Below are positions 10,223 through 22,208 of a DNA stretch of 64,000 bases, piece by piece; position 1 is the first letter of the stretch, and each line of letters starts with the position of its first letter. Under the pieces are notes generated by a model, which worked only from the letters and a program-made list of their open reading frames with translations, was not told the DNA's origin and ran no database searches. The position numbers and the translations under genes are program-made. The stretch is from Sacculina carcini (taxonomy: Eukaryota > Arthropoda > Thecostraca > Sacculinidae), in NCBI GenBank assembly GCA_916048095.2, contig OU696589.1:413501-477500 (forward strand), given 5' to 3'.

Positions 10223-10541
10223 TGTGGCGTCGTGAAGCCACATTGAACACGAGGAAGACACGGCGAGAAAAGTATATTGCAGGCGAGATCACAATACAAG
10301 ATAATACCATCGAATGCGAGCGAATCAGAGCGAATGCCTGTTGACCGGCAGTGTGCCGTGTTATATAAACTCTATCATGTGACCTTTCACACGGTCACAT
10401 GACCATTCACACGGTCACATTCCCGCACACACGCCTAAACGCGTTCAACAATACAAAAGCATACACACAGACATACTAGTTCAGTAGACACATACACACC
10501 GGACACACACCACTGAACCAAGACTAGCTATTCACACAGAC
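10223..10541 (-). repeat. 5' LTR of element B (minimum extent)
   Basis: It matches 5765-5792 plus 8726-9024. The TATA-like 'ttatataa' lies near 10361. Similar CACA-rich sequence continues to about 10770, so the real LTR end may lie further right. Confidence 0.7.
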
Positions 10542-10784
10542 ATACACTTGACATGCATACACACCAGACACGTATACATACCAGACACGCATACAGGCGA
10601 GTGAAACATACACACACAACAGGACACACTAACACGTTCGCAAACATACAAACGCCCAACCACAAACACTCAACGCAACTTGCAAGCCTCCACAAACGAA
10701 TATATAAGCAGCGATATACTATGAAAGAACAGCTGAAAATAACTACAGATCAATAAATCAAACAGTTATTCACATAATATAATT

Positions 10785-11045
10785 ATTCAACAGAAGAGAT
10801 ATCGAGAAGATATGTAAAAAGAGAAGTGGAAGAAGACCTGTAAAAGAGAGAAGATCGAATTTTAAGAGGAAGTTCATTAAACAAACGAGGTCCAGAGAAA
10901 AAAAGAGATTTCGAAGACCAGTTGGAGTCGTTGAGAGCACGGGGACAGTAGAGACTACGTGATAGTGAGCTGTCCGGACTATCAGAAACAGTAATAAGAG
11001 AACGGAGATAAGGAGGAGCAGAGTCGGAGTGGATGATCTTGAAGA
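10785..11045 (-). pseudogene. 3' end of a CR1/L2-like LINE reverse transcriptase ORF
   Basis: On the minus strand the mixed-frame peptide includes YLRSLITVSDSPDSSLSRSL, YCPRALNDSNWSSKS, LFFSGPRLFNELPLKI. This matches the characteristic C-terminus of animal CR1/L2-type LINE ORF2 (sites LFFSGPRLWN.LP). The fragment is 5' truncated and ends near 10785. Confidence 0.7.
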
Positions 11046-12170
11046 TGATGCAGCAAACCTTGTGATGAATTCGCTGCCGTGCAGGAAGCCATCAAAGTTG
11101 GCGGATGAATTTCGAGGTGGGAGTTCTGGAAAAAGAAAAACAAAATGGCAAAATTTTCTGAAGCGAGCGTATATTTTTACAAGAAGCATGGAGATAAAGA
11201 GAGTTACAATAGTCTAACCTGGATACAATTCAGGACTGTACAAATGTGGTTGCTGTAGCATTATCAAGGAATCGACGGATATAAAAAGTTGGCGGAGAAT
11301 AAGACGACAGGAGCGTTTCACACCTGAGCATATTTATGCATATTCACACATTTATAGCATATTTATACATATTCATAGCATATTTATACATATTTAGAGC
11401 ATGTTTATGAGCAAATGTATAAAAAACGCTGTATCTAGACACGCGCTGTGTCTCTCTCAGCGCGTGCAAACGCTCAAATATGATTGGCCGAGGGAAGCAT
11501 TGTCAGCCAATTTGCGTCAGCTTCATGCAGCCCAATCATGGAATGACAGTTGATCAGTGATTGTGTAGTGTTGGTGTTTGACTCGTCGGTGTGTAGACGT
11601 GTTAAAATATGTATTATTGATTGCATTAATTGGTCGATTTTGTGCGCTCCAAATTCTGAACAAGTGTGGTGATGCGAGCTTCAATCGAAAATACTTCGAG
11701 GTACCGAGTGTTTCGAATACCAAGCACTGGGATAAACGTTTCTTCAGAAGGAACTAAAAAAATTATACAGAAGGATACCATTACTTCATTTGATGCTTTT
11801 AGACATGGACGTAATCTACACAAGCAGTGCAGCAGCATGGTTATTTCAAGATTGAAACAACGGCTAGTTGTATATTAATGACAAAAAATTGAGCGAGTGC
11901 AACCTGTCTAAGATTGTCGAAAACCACCCCACATTATGTAGCTCATTGGCCTACAGTGCATTCAAGAAAGACGCGAATGTACCACCCTCCAAGAAATGTC
12001 ATCATAGTAATGACTTGAGGATGTATAGTCAGATCGCTGAAGTCGTGCGCATAACAACCAAACGTGATATGCACTCGCACAATGATTAAAATGGTTGTGA
12101 CTATTCTCCAAGCAGAACACAGAGAATGAGGAACATTTGACAGCTTTTCACGCGTCAGTCTTGTCACAGA
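11046..12170. other. Unassigned region with AT-rich repeats
   Basis: Between 11325 and 11420 the words 'catatttatacatattca' and 'agcatatttatacatattta' repeat. Two plus frames of 70-73 codons (11666-11878, 11868-12089) follow; they have no family I recognise and no supporting signals. Nothing else stands out. Confidence 0.4.
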
Positions 12171-12171
12171 A

Positions 12172-15035
12172 ACAGCCAGAGCCGTTGCGAGGACTTATGG
12201 GCTCCCCGAAGGCAACACTTGGGCCCCCATATTATATATGAGACACCAAATAATGAATTTATTTATTAGACATAAACTCATAATACAAGCATAGGTAAAA
12301 CATATTAGCAAAAAGGTAAATGATATACATATTAAATAAGCAAGCGACCGATACACAGACGCACACGTCATTAGGTCAGGTTGGTTAAATTAATGTACAA
12401 ACTAGTAGGTTAAACACAGCATATTCTACATCATATTCTCGCAGAGCATAACAACACAGCCCATTGCACAACACAAAACACAGTTCAATACACAGCATAG
12501 TTTTGCACTATAAAAATTAGGCTTTCATTTTTGTAAATGTCCATGATGTCCATCAATGGAGGTATTTCTTTCTCCGTTTAGTGTCAGCGAATGTTTCTAT
12601 CAATTTGTCGTAATGAAGAGATTAAGCAACATCATGTTCAATTAATATTATTGCTAGCGCTTTCAGTCGCTCATTTGACATGGACGACCTCATGATGTTT
12701 TTTATCAGTTTCATCCTGCTGAAGCTTCTCTCAGCACTGGCGACAGTTACAGGAGTTGCAAGCATAATCCTTAACCCAATACTGGTGTTAGGATATATTT
12801 CAGTGAGGCTGTTTCGGCAAATATAATCCAGTTTGTCTCTAGGTTTGGTGAGAGAGTTGTTGCAGGTAGCAATGGTGAAACAGCGAAGCTCCAACTCAAG
12901 TTCTGAAGCATTTATATCACCCATCGTCTTTTCGAAGTTTTCACAGTGCATGAGTAGTGTATTGCTGTCGATATACTCAATTAACTGTGTGATATTGTAG
13001 AGAAATCCTAACAAATTCAGCCACTCTGACAATCGATTGAATTGAGAATTCAAAGATGATATTATTTGGTCCATCACTGTTAGGAAAAACTAAGACCTGA
13101 AAATTTCTTCTTCGCGGAGAGGTACTTCATCTTCGCATTCGTAATCGAATATTGCCTTTTTCCGCCGAACTCTTTTTTTCAGGAAATATTGTCTCAATGT
13201 CCAACTTTTGAGCAATCTCTGATGCGACACGGGTGGCTGTAGTAAACCCTTCCTCTCTGAATTTTTCAAAAAACCATGCAGTAGCTGTTACCTCTGCCTG
13301 CAACACATCTATTGTTGTTGATAATTATTGTATTAATTTGCTTGTTTGATATATTTGATATAATATTTCATGCCAAACACAGATCGAGATCAAAAAGATT
13401 CATTTCTTCAGATTTCGAGTAGTTTACTCGCTTCCGTTGCTGTTATACCATCTTTTCGACTAACGGCATACTCTTTTAGCGATGTCAATGCTCCAAAATC
13501 CTCTCTCATGTGGTAGCGGAGCGGCTTGATTGTTTGGATTCCTGACTCCCACCTTGTATCTGAGAGTCCTTTTAGAGAAATTTGAAATTTCTCCTCTAGT
13601 ATTGCTCATCGATGGGGAGAAGAACTAAACATCACACATAATATGTTAATTACACCAAAAAGATGTATGGCAAAGCTTGACGACTTAGCAGCATCGGCGA
13701 AGACAAGGTTCCATGAATGAGAGCCACATGGACAAAAAAATGCACGTTGATTCATTTTCAGTATATGAGCTTGCATACCTTTGTTTTTACCACTGATATT
13801 GGCTCCATGATCATATGCCTGTACTCTCCTGTCTAATATACTGACATTGAGTTGTTCAGCTTTGCCAAGAAATGACTTCAGCAAACCCTCACCAGTTGTG
13901 TCGTGAACATTAAGAAAACGCTTCCCTGATCTTGATGCTAGATACGCCCATGCATTCAACGAATCGTAGAACGACTGACATTTGCTATTTATTAGATTCG
14001 TCTGGAGTGCAATCAAGAATCAGCTAATAGTATTTCGCTTCTCTTACTGCCTCTACGTTCGCCTGATCAACTGCTTTAGCAAACAGGCAAATGAGCTCAT
14101 TATGTGCTTCAGGACTCAAGTAATGTATATGAGTTTTGTTGATAATACCTTTGTCAGCAAGACTTTCAAGAATAGGGTCATACTTTGAAAGCAGCTCAAC
14201 CAAACCAAGAACATTTCCATTTGAATGCGTTCCAAGATGTTATTCAGTCCCACGAAATGCTAAACTCCTCTCTGATAGGAAAAGTACAATATCCACCAAT
14301 CGCTTTAACACATCTCGCCAGAAATCTCTATCTCTGGAGAACTTCCTCATTGTCATACTATCCATAGAAATACCACCCTCAATTGTGGATCTGAGCTCAA
14401 ACCACTTGCTCATGGATTCTAGGTGGCATTTTCCACATTCATGTTGTTTTAATTTTTATAAAGTCCTTCCCATGTGGCTGTACCATTGCGTAAAAGAACA
14501 GCATTTGAACCAAAAAGTATACAGGCCAAACAGTAGATTTTGTCGCTGCTGCGTGATCACATCAGCCATGAACGCTTAATTTTCTCGCCGTTAGGTGACT
14601 GGTGGTAATAGTTGTTGACAGTGAAACGTCATTCAGACGCATTCACTGGAAAACTGAACGTTTCGTCTTGAATGTGTGGGGCGCGTTTGACAATATCACA
14701 GCGTTGCTTGTCTGAAATTTGATCCGGTGCAGGCCAGTCTGCTGGATCATTTGTCAGTGGTGAAAATCAACTGCTCACTGGCTCTTGTGCATCATTCTTA
14801 AATTCACCTGCTTCATCCAAGTCAGTGCAAACATCAAAAGTTGACTCTGGAGAAAAAGTCGTCGTAAGATTCTTGCATGTAGACATATCCATATCATTTG
14901 TGCTAGTCTCAGTGGGTACACTTGAGGATGAAGGATGTGCAAAATATTCTGTATCTTTTGGATGTTTTTCTTTTTCTTCTTGAGATGCCTTAGCGATCTT
15001 TCTTTTCGCGGACCCACTTTTGTATGTCCTTCATA
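12172..15035 (-). mobile_element. hAT transposon relic (ZMYM/TTF-type transposase)
   Basis: The minus strand carries the pieces of one large hAT transposase in order from 15035 to 12622. The left end 'cagagccgttgcgag' at 12172 resembles both ends of a short derivative at 22727-22996. The next ~130 bp (to about 12330) match that derivative in inverted orientation. I did not find the opposite terminal repeat, so the right boundary is the start of the coding remnant. Confidence 0.65.
12622..15035 (-). pseudogene. hAT-family transposase, multiple breaks
   Basis: N-terminal end near 15030: MKDIQKWV, then DPADWPAPDQISDKQRCDIV and a TTF-like region, all typical of ZMYM/TTF-domain hAT proteins. The middle (13606-14016) has FLGKAEQLNV, AYDHGANISGKNKGMQA and FFCPCGSHSWNLV, matching the YDNGANMSG and PCGAHSLNLV signatures. 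The C-terminal end (12622-13077) has IMLATPVTVASAERSFSRMK, MRSSMSNERLKALAI and IEHD, the hAT dimerisation domain. In between, the frame changes repeatedly and has stops, so the gene is dead. Domestication is unlikely given the breaks. Confidence 0.85.
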
Positions 15036-15039
15036 ATTA

Positions 15040-15919
15040 ATTACTCAAAATAACACTCAAATTCAGACACCAGATCCGAAAGCAAGCAAAACCCTATTCG
15101 ATTATGGTACTATCATTGCTGAAATTTTCTTGGTAGTAGTGCAAGTGGTATAAACAATTCAGAAAGACAGCTGCAGCATCAAACATAGAAAAAATCAAGT
15201 CTGAGAGAATTTCACTAAAACCATTTACAGGTATCGTCCAACAAAAAAGCTATAATTACGAAACCAGCAGGCCTATTCACTCAACTCACCAGCATGCGTT
15301 CTCGAGAAGCACTCACGTAGTGCACAACTACTGCAGAAAAAATGATGAACGATGAATGATTAATATATCGCAATCACACATTCGCACAATATCACACCGA
15401 GTAAATAAACGCAACACTCAATATGCACACAGCGGAAATGATCAAAAAAACCAAGAACAACGCACTGTTCACACCGTCTTAAACAATCACTCAACGCTTC
15501 TGCACCTCGTTCACACTAACTCAGTGAACGCTCCCCCATGAGACTAAACGCGTCAGCGGAAGCCCATTACGCTGCCCATAATTCCCCCAGTAACATAGTC
15601 AACATCGCAGTACAGCTTACACACACACGCGCACACACATACACACACATATACGCGCCTTGTGCATGTACGACCTTGTGGCGTGTAATGCATATTTTAT
15701 TTGTTATATAAATGTGTGCATATTTTAATGTGTATGCGTGTGCGTATGCCTCTATATGTATGTGACGCATGTGTCTGTATGTTTATGTGGCATGCCTTCT
15801 AGAATGTTCCATGTAGGTTATGTGACGTGTGTCTGCGTGCGGCATAGCTTGTGTGCGTGCGTGTTAACTTGCGAAAATAGTTCAGCCAATCACAGTAGCC
15901 TACGTGCTTGCGTGATCAC
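15040..15919. other. Non-coding stretch with (CA)n/(TG)n runs
   Basis: 15615-15660 is CACA-rich and 15715-15850 is TGTG-rich, which produce low-complexity frames on both strands. No gene or element boundary is visible other than the target duplication of the next element at 15912-15919. Confidence 0.5.
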
Positions 15920-17175
15920 TAGGGCTGTCAAAAAAGTAACCTAAAAATCAGAAAATAGTAACTTTATTTTCGAGAAAAAGTAACCTAAAAAAGTAACCTA
16001 AAAATTACCTGAGTTTTAAAGTTATTATCATTTTTGTATCGTTTTATCACATGTTTATCACGCCTTTGCTGATTAGTGCGCTATATGAAATACACGGTTT
16101 GTTTGTTGTTTGTTTGAGAACATATAAAGTAACCTAATAACCAATAAAAAGGTAACCTAAAAATAACCTCCTTCAAAAAAGGTCAAATTTCTGTTTGCAG
16201 TTCTGAAGGAAGAAAATACACCAGTCCTTTTTTATCATCTTTCCGAGTTGGTACCACTTTTCCACCCTCTCCGATCTGGTACCATTTTTGCAACAAACAA
16301 CCAAAAGTGACTTAACATAATTTAGCTAACATCGAAAAAAGGAGCATAACCATCAAAATATAATTTTAAGTGGAAAGGTCATACAAAGGCGAAATACACT
16401 AATTGCAAATGTAAATATTTTTTGTAATGGTCGCAATAATATTCTTTTATTTTTTCAATGGAAGTTTTTATCAAATAGCACGTACTACAGTAGAGTAAAC
16501 ACTGCATGTGTGAATGCCCCCCGTACTCCCAAATGCAGCACCCTGTGCTCCCAGTCTTATAAATGTCAAACGTGGAAAATGGCGCTATCTCACGCCCTGA
16601 AAATCACGTGCAAAAATTCCTGTTCAAGTAAATACGTACTGTCAAGTGCTACAGTGCAGTGTCTGGTATAGAGAGCTCACACATCATACTATACCACGCT
16701 CCAAACATCTCACGACACCCTCCGGTTCGTGGACATTTCCTAAAATGGAATTACACTATCCTGCGTACCCAAAAACGCATAAATATCGAGTAGCACGGAT
16801 ATTAATATGAATATCAATTGCTAAATCCTAACAGCAGAAATGTTGACATTTCTTGATCTTCAGACCTAATATTCCATCTCTTTTCCTATTTTATCCTCAT
16901 ATATACCGTTTATCATATATGCCTCTTATCTGCAAAAAGTCACCAAACTTCGTGGTTAACTTAACTAATAACAAGAAAAATAACAAAAGGTAACCTGACG
17001 ATAAAAAAGTAACCTTAAAAGCAAAAAAGTAACCTAACGATGAAAAAGTAACTTTTGGTAACCTAATAACTTTTTTAATAATTATCATACACAACTTTTT
17101 CAAAGAGTTTTGAGTAGCTTATGAAAAAGTGATCTTTAGGTGAAAAAGTAACTTTATTAACTTTTGACAGCCATA
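15920..17175. mobile_element. Non-coding hAT-like element with terminal inverted repeats and 8-bp target duplication
   Basis: It starts TAGGGCTGTCAAAA and ends TTTTGACAGCCATA, inverted repeats with one mismatch. Both flanks carry GTGATCAC (15912-15919 and 17176-17183). An 8-bp duplication with short terminal repeats is the hAT hallmark. Both subterminal regions are filled with copies of 'aaaagtaacctaa' (15940-16010, 16125-16175, 16985-17070, 17120-17155), probable transposase binding repeats. No transposase frame is present in its 1256 bp, so it is non-autonomous. Confidence 0.85.
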
Positions 17176-17183
17176 GTGATCAC

Positions 17184-17734
17184 ATAGCGGCAAATCGGGT
17201 GGCTACATTAGTATGTTTCTATTGCCTGGTCAATCGTATTCTAATGTTCATACGTTGTCGGGTCGATGCACACGCACGGCCAAGTATATTTAAGTCCCGT
17301 CGTCTCGGTGCGCGGACAGTTGGACTGGTACTTTGGCAATAGCTTGACTGACAGGGATACTCTCTGTGCCTCGCTCACCTTGTGTCAGTTCGACCCGAGC
17401 ATCGTCCGACACATTGTGTTGGACAACGTGCTCGTTGCCATTGCCGCGCATTGGCCTAGACTATTACCTGTATTATTTGTAACGGCGCAGTATCAGTTTC
17501 AGTAGAGGACTCGCTACACCACTGTTACGGAATTCTGTACCGTGGCCTTCGTGCCGAGGGTTAGCTGGCCTCCAGCCTTGTGATATGAAATGTACTATTG
17601 TTACTTGTGACAACAACAAACGGTTGTGAAGCGGGAAGGTAAACCGGAATTAACTCGCCGTAATGCATTATAATGTAACAGTGCAGCTGTGCGTGTGTTT
17701 TGGTGAATTTGGACGGGCAACTGTGCCCGGTGTG
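17184..17734. other. Unassigned, promoter-like sequence
   Basis: A TATA-like 'tatatttaagtccc' lies at 17287, followed by a 79-codon plus frame (17266-17505) without recognisable domain. The layout is reminiscent of an LTR (TATA, R, GC-rich U5), but no partner LTR is found in the window. Sequence resumes after element E at 22204. Confidence 0.35.
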
Positions 17735-17896
17735 TGTAAGGAGCGCTAGATGGCGCCCCATGTGAAACACTGGACCAAGCCATTCACCCACGAGACGTCT
17801 TGGTGTGCGGGTGTCATATTGCGAGTGTTTGTGAATACCATTGTGTGTGTATGCTAAGTTCATCCAATACAGTGTAACGGTTTTGTCGACATTACA
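17735..17896 (+). repeat. 5' LTR of element E
   Basis: 162 bp with TG/CA ends; differs from the 3' copy at several positions (for example 'gcgctaga' against 'gcgttaga'). It is followed directly by 'tggtggcagcc', the primer-binding-site candidate. Confidence 0.9.
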
Positions 17897-17910
17897 TGGT
17901 GGCAGCCATG
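17897..17910 (+). promoter_or_regulatory. Primer-binding-site candidate of element E
   Basis: TGGTGGCAGCCATG begins exactly at the LTR end, as expected for pairing with a tRNA CCA end. The tRNA was not identified. Confidence 0.5.
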
Positions 17911-18480
17911 GAACGACTCACGCCAAGTATGAACTGGGATGATGAGGCGGAATGAACGCGATATCCATGTTCAGGCAGAAATGCGAGCTGTACTTTTCAG
18001 TTCAGAACATCTCGACGGATAAACAAGTGGACCAAATAATTCTGTTTGCCGGGAAACAGGCATAAGGATGTACAACTCCTGGACCATGACAGAGGAAGAA
18101 CGACGCGATCCGCAGCATATATGGGAACAGCTCACGAGACAAATACAGCCTAGTACGAGTTTTCGCATCAGTCGCTTGGAGTCGCAAATATTTAGACAAG
18201 CACCAGACGAGAACATGACGATTTTCGTGTCACGGTGCAAACTGCAGGCACTGAAATGGCGTTTCAAGGATAATAGCGACACAGACGGACGCTGCTCAGA
18301 ATTAGAGGATCGAATTGTAGACCAAGTAATCGCTGGCACCAAACAACCCGAGCTGCAAAAAACTTCTCATGCATGACACGCTTAAGCTATCCGAGGTATT
18401 AGATAGTGGCAGGACAGTCGAGGCATCATTGACTCAGATGGAGCAGCTATCCAGGATGAATACAACAGACCAGCAGAAAT
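17911..18480 (+). pseudogene. Gag of element E
   Basis: An ATG at 17908 starts MERLTPSMNWDD; the frame breaks within 20 codons and resumes as MFRQKCELYFS. From 18068: RRDPQHIWEQLTRQI, RISRLESQIFRQAPDENM, ELEDRIVDQVIAG, a Gypsy Gag of the type shared with element G (MEQHLRAQRN, RDKIMMGTG). A further frame change occurs at about 18368. Confidence 0.8.
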
Positions 18481-19292
18481 ACGACGCCGTCAAATGGAAC
18501 GCAGCAACATCCGCGAGCAAGAAGGGCCTAGCCGGCAGACAGACACACACACTTCAGGCAGGCGACGCCGTCTGCACGCGCAGATCGGGTGATTCACTCA
18601 ACGCGAGCAAGAAGGGCATGGCAGACGCGTGGAAAGGCGGGCGCTCCGTCACATGCACGTATTGTGGAAGACAACATGAGCAGAGGCCGCGCAACTGCCC
18701 CGCGTATGGCACAACATGTAATATTTGTGGTAGGCGGGATCATTGGGATTCAATGTGTCACGCAACGCTTCCGCGCAATGCACATGAAATCGAAAAGCAT
18801 GACGAGGACATTGAAGTCGACAATCTTGTGTGCAAACTCCGCATCGACACCATGGACGAAGTCGAAGGCACCGAACATGAAGTGTACACAAACCTAGATA
18901 CTGAACTGTTTGGCACCGTGCTCAGCATGAAATTCAAGGTGGATACCGGTGCTGCTGGCAATATTTTGCCATTGCGTATGTTCCGAAAATTGTTTCAGCG
19001 CGAGAAACCCGCCAGTGGCGACACCAGACCGTGCCGCTCGGTGCTCACAGCGTACTATGATTACTCCAGTAAATCAACGCCTATAAGGCATTTCGGCATT
19101 GTGAGCTTGGTATGTCGACACGAAAATGGCAAGACCGCTACACTAGATTTATTCGTGGTGGACACAAAACGCCCGGCTCTCCTCGGCTGTCCGTTATGCA
19201 AGGCGCTCGATATTGTGCGGGTACGTCGACATGATAAGAACGAGTCACCAACAAGCAGCCAGCTGGGAAAACGTGCGTGTTGTACACCGTGA
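18369..19292 (+). pseudogene. Gag C-terminus, zinc knuckles and aspartyl protease of element E
   Basis: The 307-codon frame holds KLSEVLDSGRTVEASLTQME, two knuckle-like blocks (CTYCGRQHEQRPRNC, CNICGRRDHWDSMC) near residues 97-130 and the protease motif FKVDTGAAGNILPL near residue 190. A second protease block LLGCPLCKALDIV lies near residue 270. It overlaps the RT frame by 16 bases in another phase. Confidence 0.85.
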
Positions 19293-20634
19293 ACGACCAT
19301 AGTCTGCAAGACCAAGAGTCAATTGACCGAGTGCACAGTACAGATCAACTGAAGGCACAATACCCGGAGAGATTCGACACTATCGGACACATGCCCGGGA
19401 AGTACCGCATCGTTTTGCGACCCGGAGCCCAGCCGGTGGTACATGAACCCAGACAAGTACCCATCAAAGTAAAAAATGATTTACAGCACACTCTTAACGA
19501 AATGGAGGCTCAAGGGGTTATTGAGCGCGTAACAAAGCCAACCGAATGGTTGAACAGCCTCACGTGTCCGCGGAAAGCAAACGGACGATTGAGAGTATGT
19601 CTGAACCCAAAGGACCCCAGCAAATGCATCATGAGAACTCACCACCGCGCTCCCACACTTGATGAGACATCGCACCAGTGAGCCGGAGCAAGATTCTTTA
19701 GTAAATTGGACGTCAAGGACGGATAATGCTCAGTGGAATTGGATGATGCAAGCACCGAACTCACAACGTTCAAGACACCGTTCGGACGTTTCCGATACAA
19801 CAGAATGCCATTCGGGTTGATGATGTCGCAGGACGTTTTCTAGCAAAAAATGGATGCAATACTGGAGCAATGCCAATGTAACATTGGCATTGCCGACGAC
19901 GTTGTAGTGTACTCCACCACTGAAGAAGAACACGACTCCCGTCTTCACAACTTGATGAGAGTAGCAAGACATTCGGGACTGACTTTTAACAGCAGTAAGT
20001 GCTTCATAAAGTGCAGTAGCGTCAAATTCTTCGGAGCAGTTTTCGATTCAAGCTGGAAGCACCCAGACCCGGATAAAGTCATTGACTTACAGGACATAAA
20101 AGAGCCCCACAACAAGACTGAATTGCAAGAATTTCTGGGGTTAGCAACGTACATGAGCCCGTTTATAAGCGGCCTGGCTGAGAAAACAGCACCACTTCGA
20201 GACTTGCTGCGAAAGGAGGCATTTTTCGACTGGCTACCCCTGCATGCAGCAGCTGTTGAGGACGTAAAGGGAGCAATATGGAAAGAAATACGCTGTCATA
20301 TTACGACACACAAAAACTCACGGAAATCCAAGTAGGCGCGTCGCAAAAGTGATTGGGAGCCGTGCTCATCCAAGAAGGCAGGCCGATCGCATTCGCATAC
20401 AATGCCCTGACAGATGTCGAGAAACGATACGCAAACATTGAGAGAGAAGTACTAGTAGTAGTTTTCGGATGTCGGAGATTCCATAGGTATATATATGGTG
20501 GACCGGTGACGGCGTATAGCGATCATAAACCGCTGGAGATTATTCAGAAGAAACACCGACATGATGTCCCTCCTCGACTGCAAATAATGCTTCTAGTACT
20601 GCAGCCATATGACTACGATATCAAATACGCTTAG
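19277..20634 (+). pseudogene. Reverse transcriptase and RNase H of element E
   Basis: RT: PERFDTIGHMPGKYRIVL, EAQGVIERVTKPTEWLNSL, then after a stop at 19680 FFSKLDVKDG, TPFGRFRYNRMPFGLMMSQD and GIADDVVVYS, the catalytic block in which the usual Y/F-x-DD reads IADD. 19850-20335 ends EFLGLATYMSPFISGLAEKT. RNase H (20353-20640) has AFAYNALTDVEKRYANIERE and AYSDHKPLEII. At least four in-frame stops separate these parts. Confidence 0.85.
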
Positions 20635-20639
20635 CCAGA

Positions 20640-21804
20640 CGCCATTACAGCGGCCGACACACTGTCTAGTGCGCCAGGGGCATGCAACAATCATATCGAT
20701 CTTGATGTGCAAGTCGACCACGTCCATTTCGAACCACAGCGGATCAGAGATGTTCGGAGTGAGACACAAAAGGATCCTGAGCTGCAAACACTCAGCGAGA
20801 CAATGAACAGGGGATGGCCCGAAAGAACGGAGACATCTGGGAGTATCAACGTGCATACTGGCCCTATCGGGACGAATTATCAATTGTGGATGGTGTAGTC
20901 ATGAGAGGACAGCGCGTTGTCATCCCATTATCAATAACATCCATGATGCCGAAGCAGTTGCAGGGGGCACATCTGGGTGAAGAAACGTGCAAGCTGTTGG
21001 CTCGGGAATGTGTATTTTGGGTAAGGATCAACAAGGCCATAGAAGACATGTGCAAGAGCTGTGCTGTTTGTAACGAATTCGCAAAGGCACCACTGAAGGA
21101 ATCGTTACTACCACATGAGGTACCAGCTCGACCCTGGCAATTTGTTGGTCCGATCTCTTCAATTGGGGTGGCAAGAAATGCCTAGCCATCACTGTTTACT
21201 ACTCGAAGTTTCCAATTGTACAGCGAATGCCTTCGTACTGCAGCTCGACTGCAGTGAAATATGCACTTAAGCAGACATTTGCGGATATTGGAATTACCGA
21301 GAAGACGGTGAGCGACAACGGACCACAATTTAGTTCGCACGAGTTCGCACGATCTACGAAAGCATGGTACATCCATCTCACCAGCAGCTCGCCACACTGC
21401 CCCCAGTCGAACGGCTTGATCGAACGCACAATACAAACGCTAAAGCAAACAATGACAAAGGTGATTGAGAAAGGACACGACCTGCAGCTCGCTCTTTGAA
21501 TCTGAGGGCGACACCGATCGACAGGAAACTACCCAGCACTGCCGAGCTCCTGATGAACAGAAGACTGAGGGTTGTCCTTCCAGGCATCGTGAGCAACCAG
21601 AATATTGACCGAGATTTACACCGAGCGAGACTACAGGAGCGGCAAGACGATCAGGCGACACATTACAATCGCTCAGCAGCAGCTCGCCCCGATTTCAATT
21701 CTGTCGAACCCATATACATCCGACAAGAGAACAACACATGGCAGCGGGACAGAGTTGTCTTCAGATCAACCGGACACCCGATGTCATATCGGATCCTAAC
21801 ATAA
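20640..21804 (+). pseudogene. Integrase of element E
   Basis: The zinc-binding end reads QLQGAHLGEETCKLL then CKSCAVC. The catalytic core shows GAT for the first Asp just after a one-base frame change near 21152 (LFNWGGKKCLAI follows), the second Asp in KTVSDNGPQFSSHEF and the Glu in SNGLIERTIQTLK. The C-terminal portion (21496-21804) has AELLMNRRLRVVLP and RDRVVFRSTGHPMSY. A stop at 21498 breaks the core from the tail. Confidence 0.85.
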
Positions 21805-22029
21805 TCCGGAAGGAGTTTATGCCGAAACAAAGGCTTCATAAGACCAGCTGACACCGCTACAGCATCGCCAAACAATGTCAGCGATGACCCAGGAACAAAT
21901 AAAGATACGAGTCCTGCTACACTGTCGGAAGCACGAGCAGCGACGCCGGTGGTGTTGACTCAAAACGGCTCTCCGCCGATCGTCGCAAGAGCAGGCCGTG
22001 CCATCCGTCCCCCGAGAAGATACTCTCCG

Positions 22030-22041
22030 TAGAAAGGGAGA
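22030..22041 (+). promoter_or_regulatory. Polypurine tract of element E
   Basis: 'agaaagggaga' lies immediately before the 3' LTR, as required for plus-strand priming. Confidence 0.7.
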
Positions 22042-22203
22042 TGTAAGGAGCGTTAGATGGCGCCCCATGTCAAACACTGGACCAAGTCAGTCACCCACGA
22101 GACGTCTTGGTGTGCGGGTGTCATATTGCGAGTGTTTGTGAATACCATTGTGTGTGTATGCAAAGTTCATCCAATACAGTGTAACCGTTTTGTCGACATT
22201 ACA
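22042..22203 (+). repeat. 3' LTR of element E
   Basis: 162 bp, matching 17735-17896, followed by target duplication GTGTG. Confidence 0.9.
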
Positions 22204-22208
22204 GTGTG

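Larger units (their letters stand above)
5765..10541 (-). mobile_element. Gypsy-type LTR element B, deletion derivative, with nested element A
   Basis: Two related LTRs border a gag-protease region read on the minus strand. The left (3') LTR is split: 5765-5792, then nested element A, then 8721-9024. The right (5') LTR starts at 10223 and matches to at least 10541. The internal part carries gag and protease only, and the left LTR begins just after the protease, so RT, RNase H and integrase were deleted together with part of the 3' LTR. The right LTR may extend beyond 10541, because the left copy may be truncated at its U3 end. It could not move without help from a complete relative. Confidence 0.7.
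17735..22203 (+). mobile_element. Gypsy-type LTR retrotransposon E, full-length but decayed
   Basis: LTRs of 162 bp lie at 17735-17896 and 22042-22203, starting TGTAAGG and ending ATTACA. The flanks are GTGTG at 17730-17734 and 22204-22208. Gag, zinc knuckles, protease, RT, RNase H and integrase follow in the standard Ty3/Gypsy order (integrase last). Stops and frameshifts in gag, RT, RNase H and integrase show it is inactive. Confidence 0.9.

Noticed and set aside
12622-15035. Domesticated ZMYM-like host gene
   Set aside because: Too many frame changes and stops, and transposon-type terminal sequence is present at the left end.
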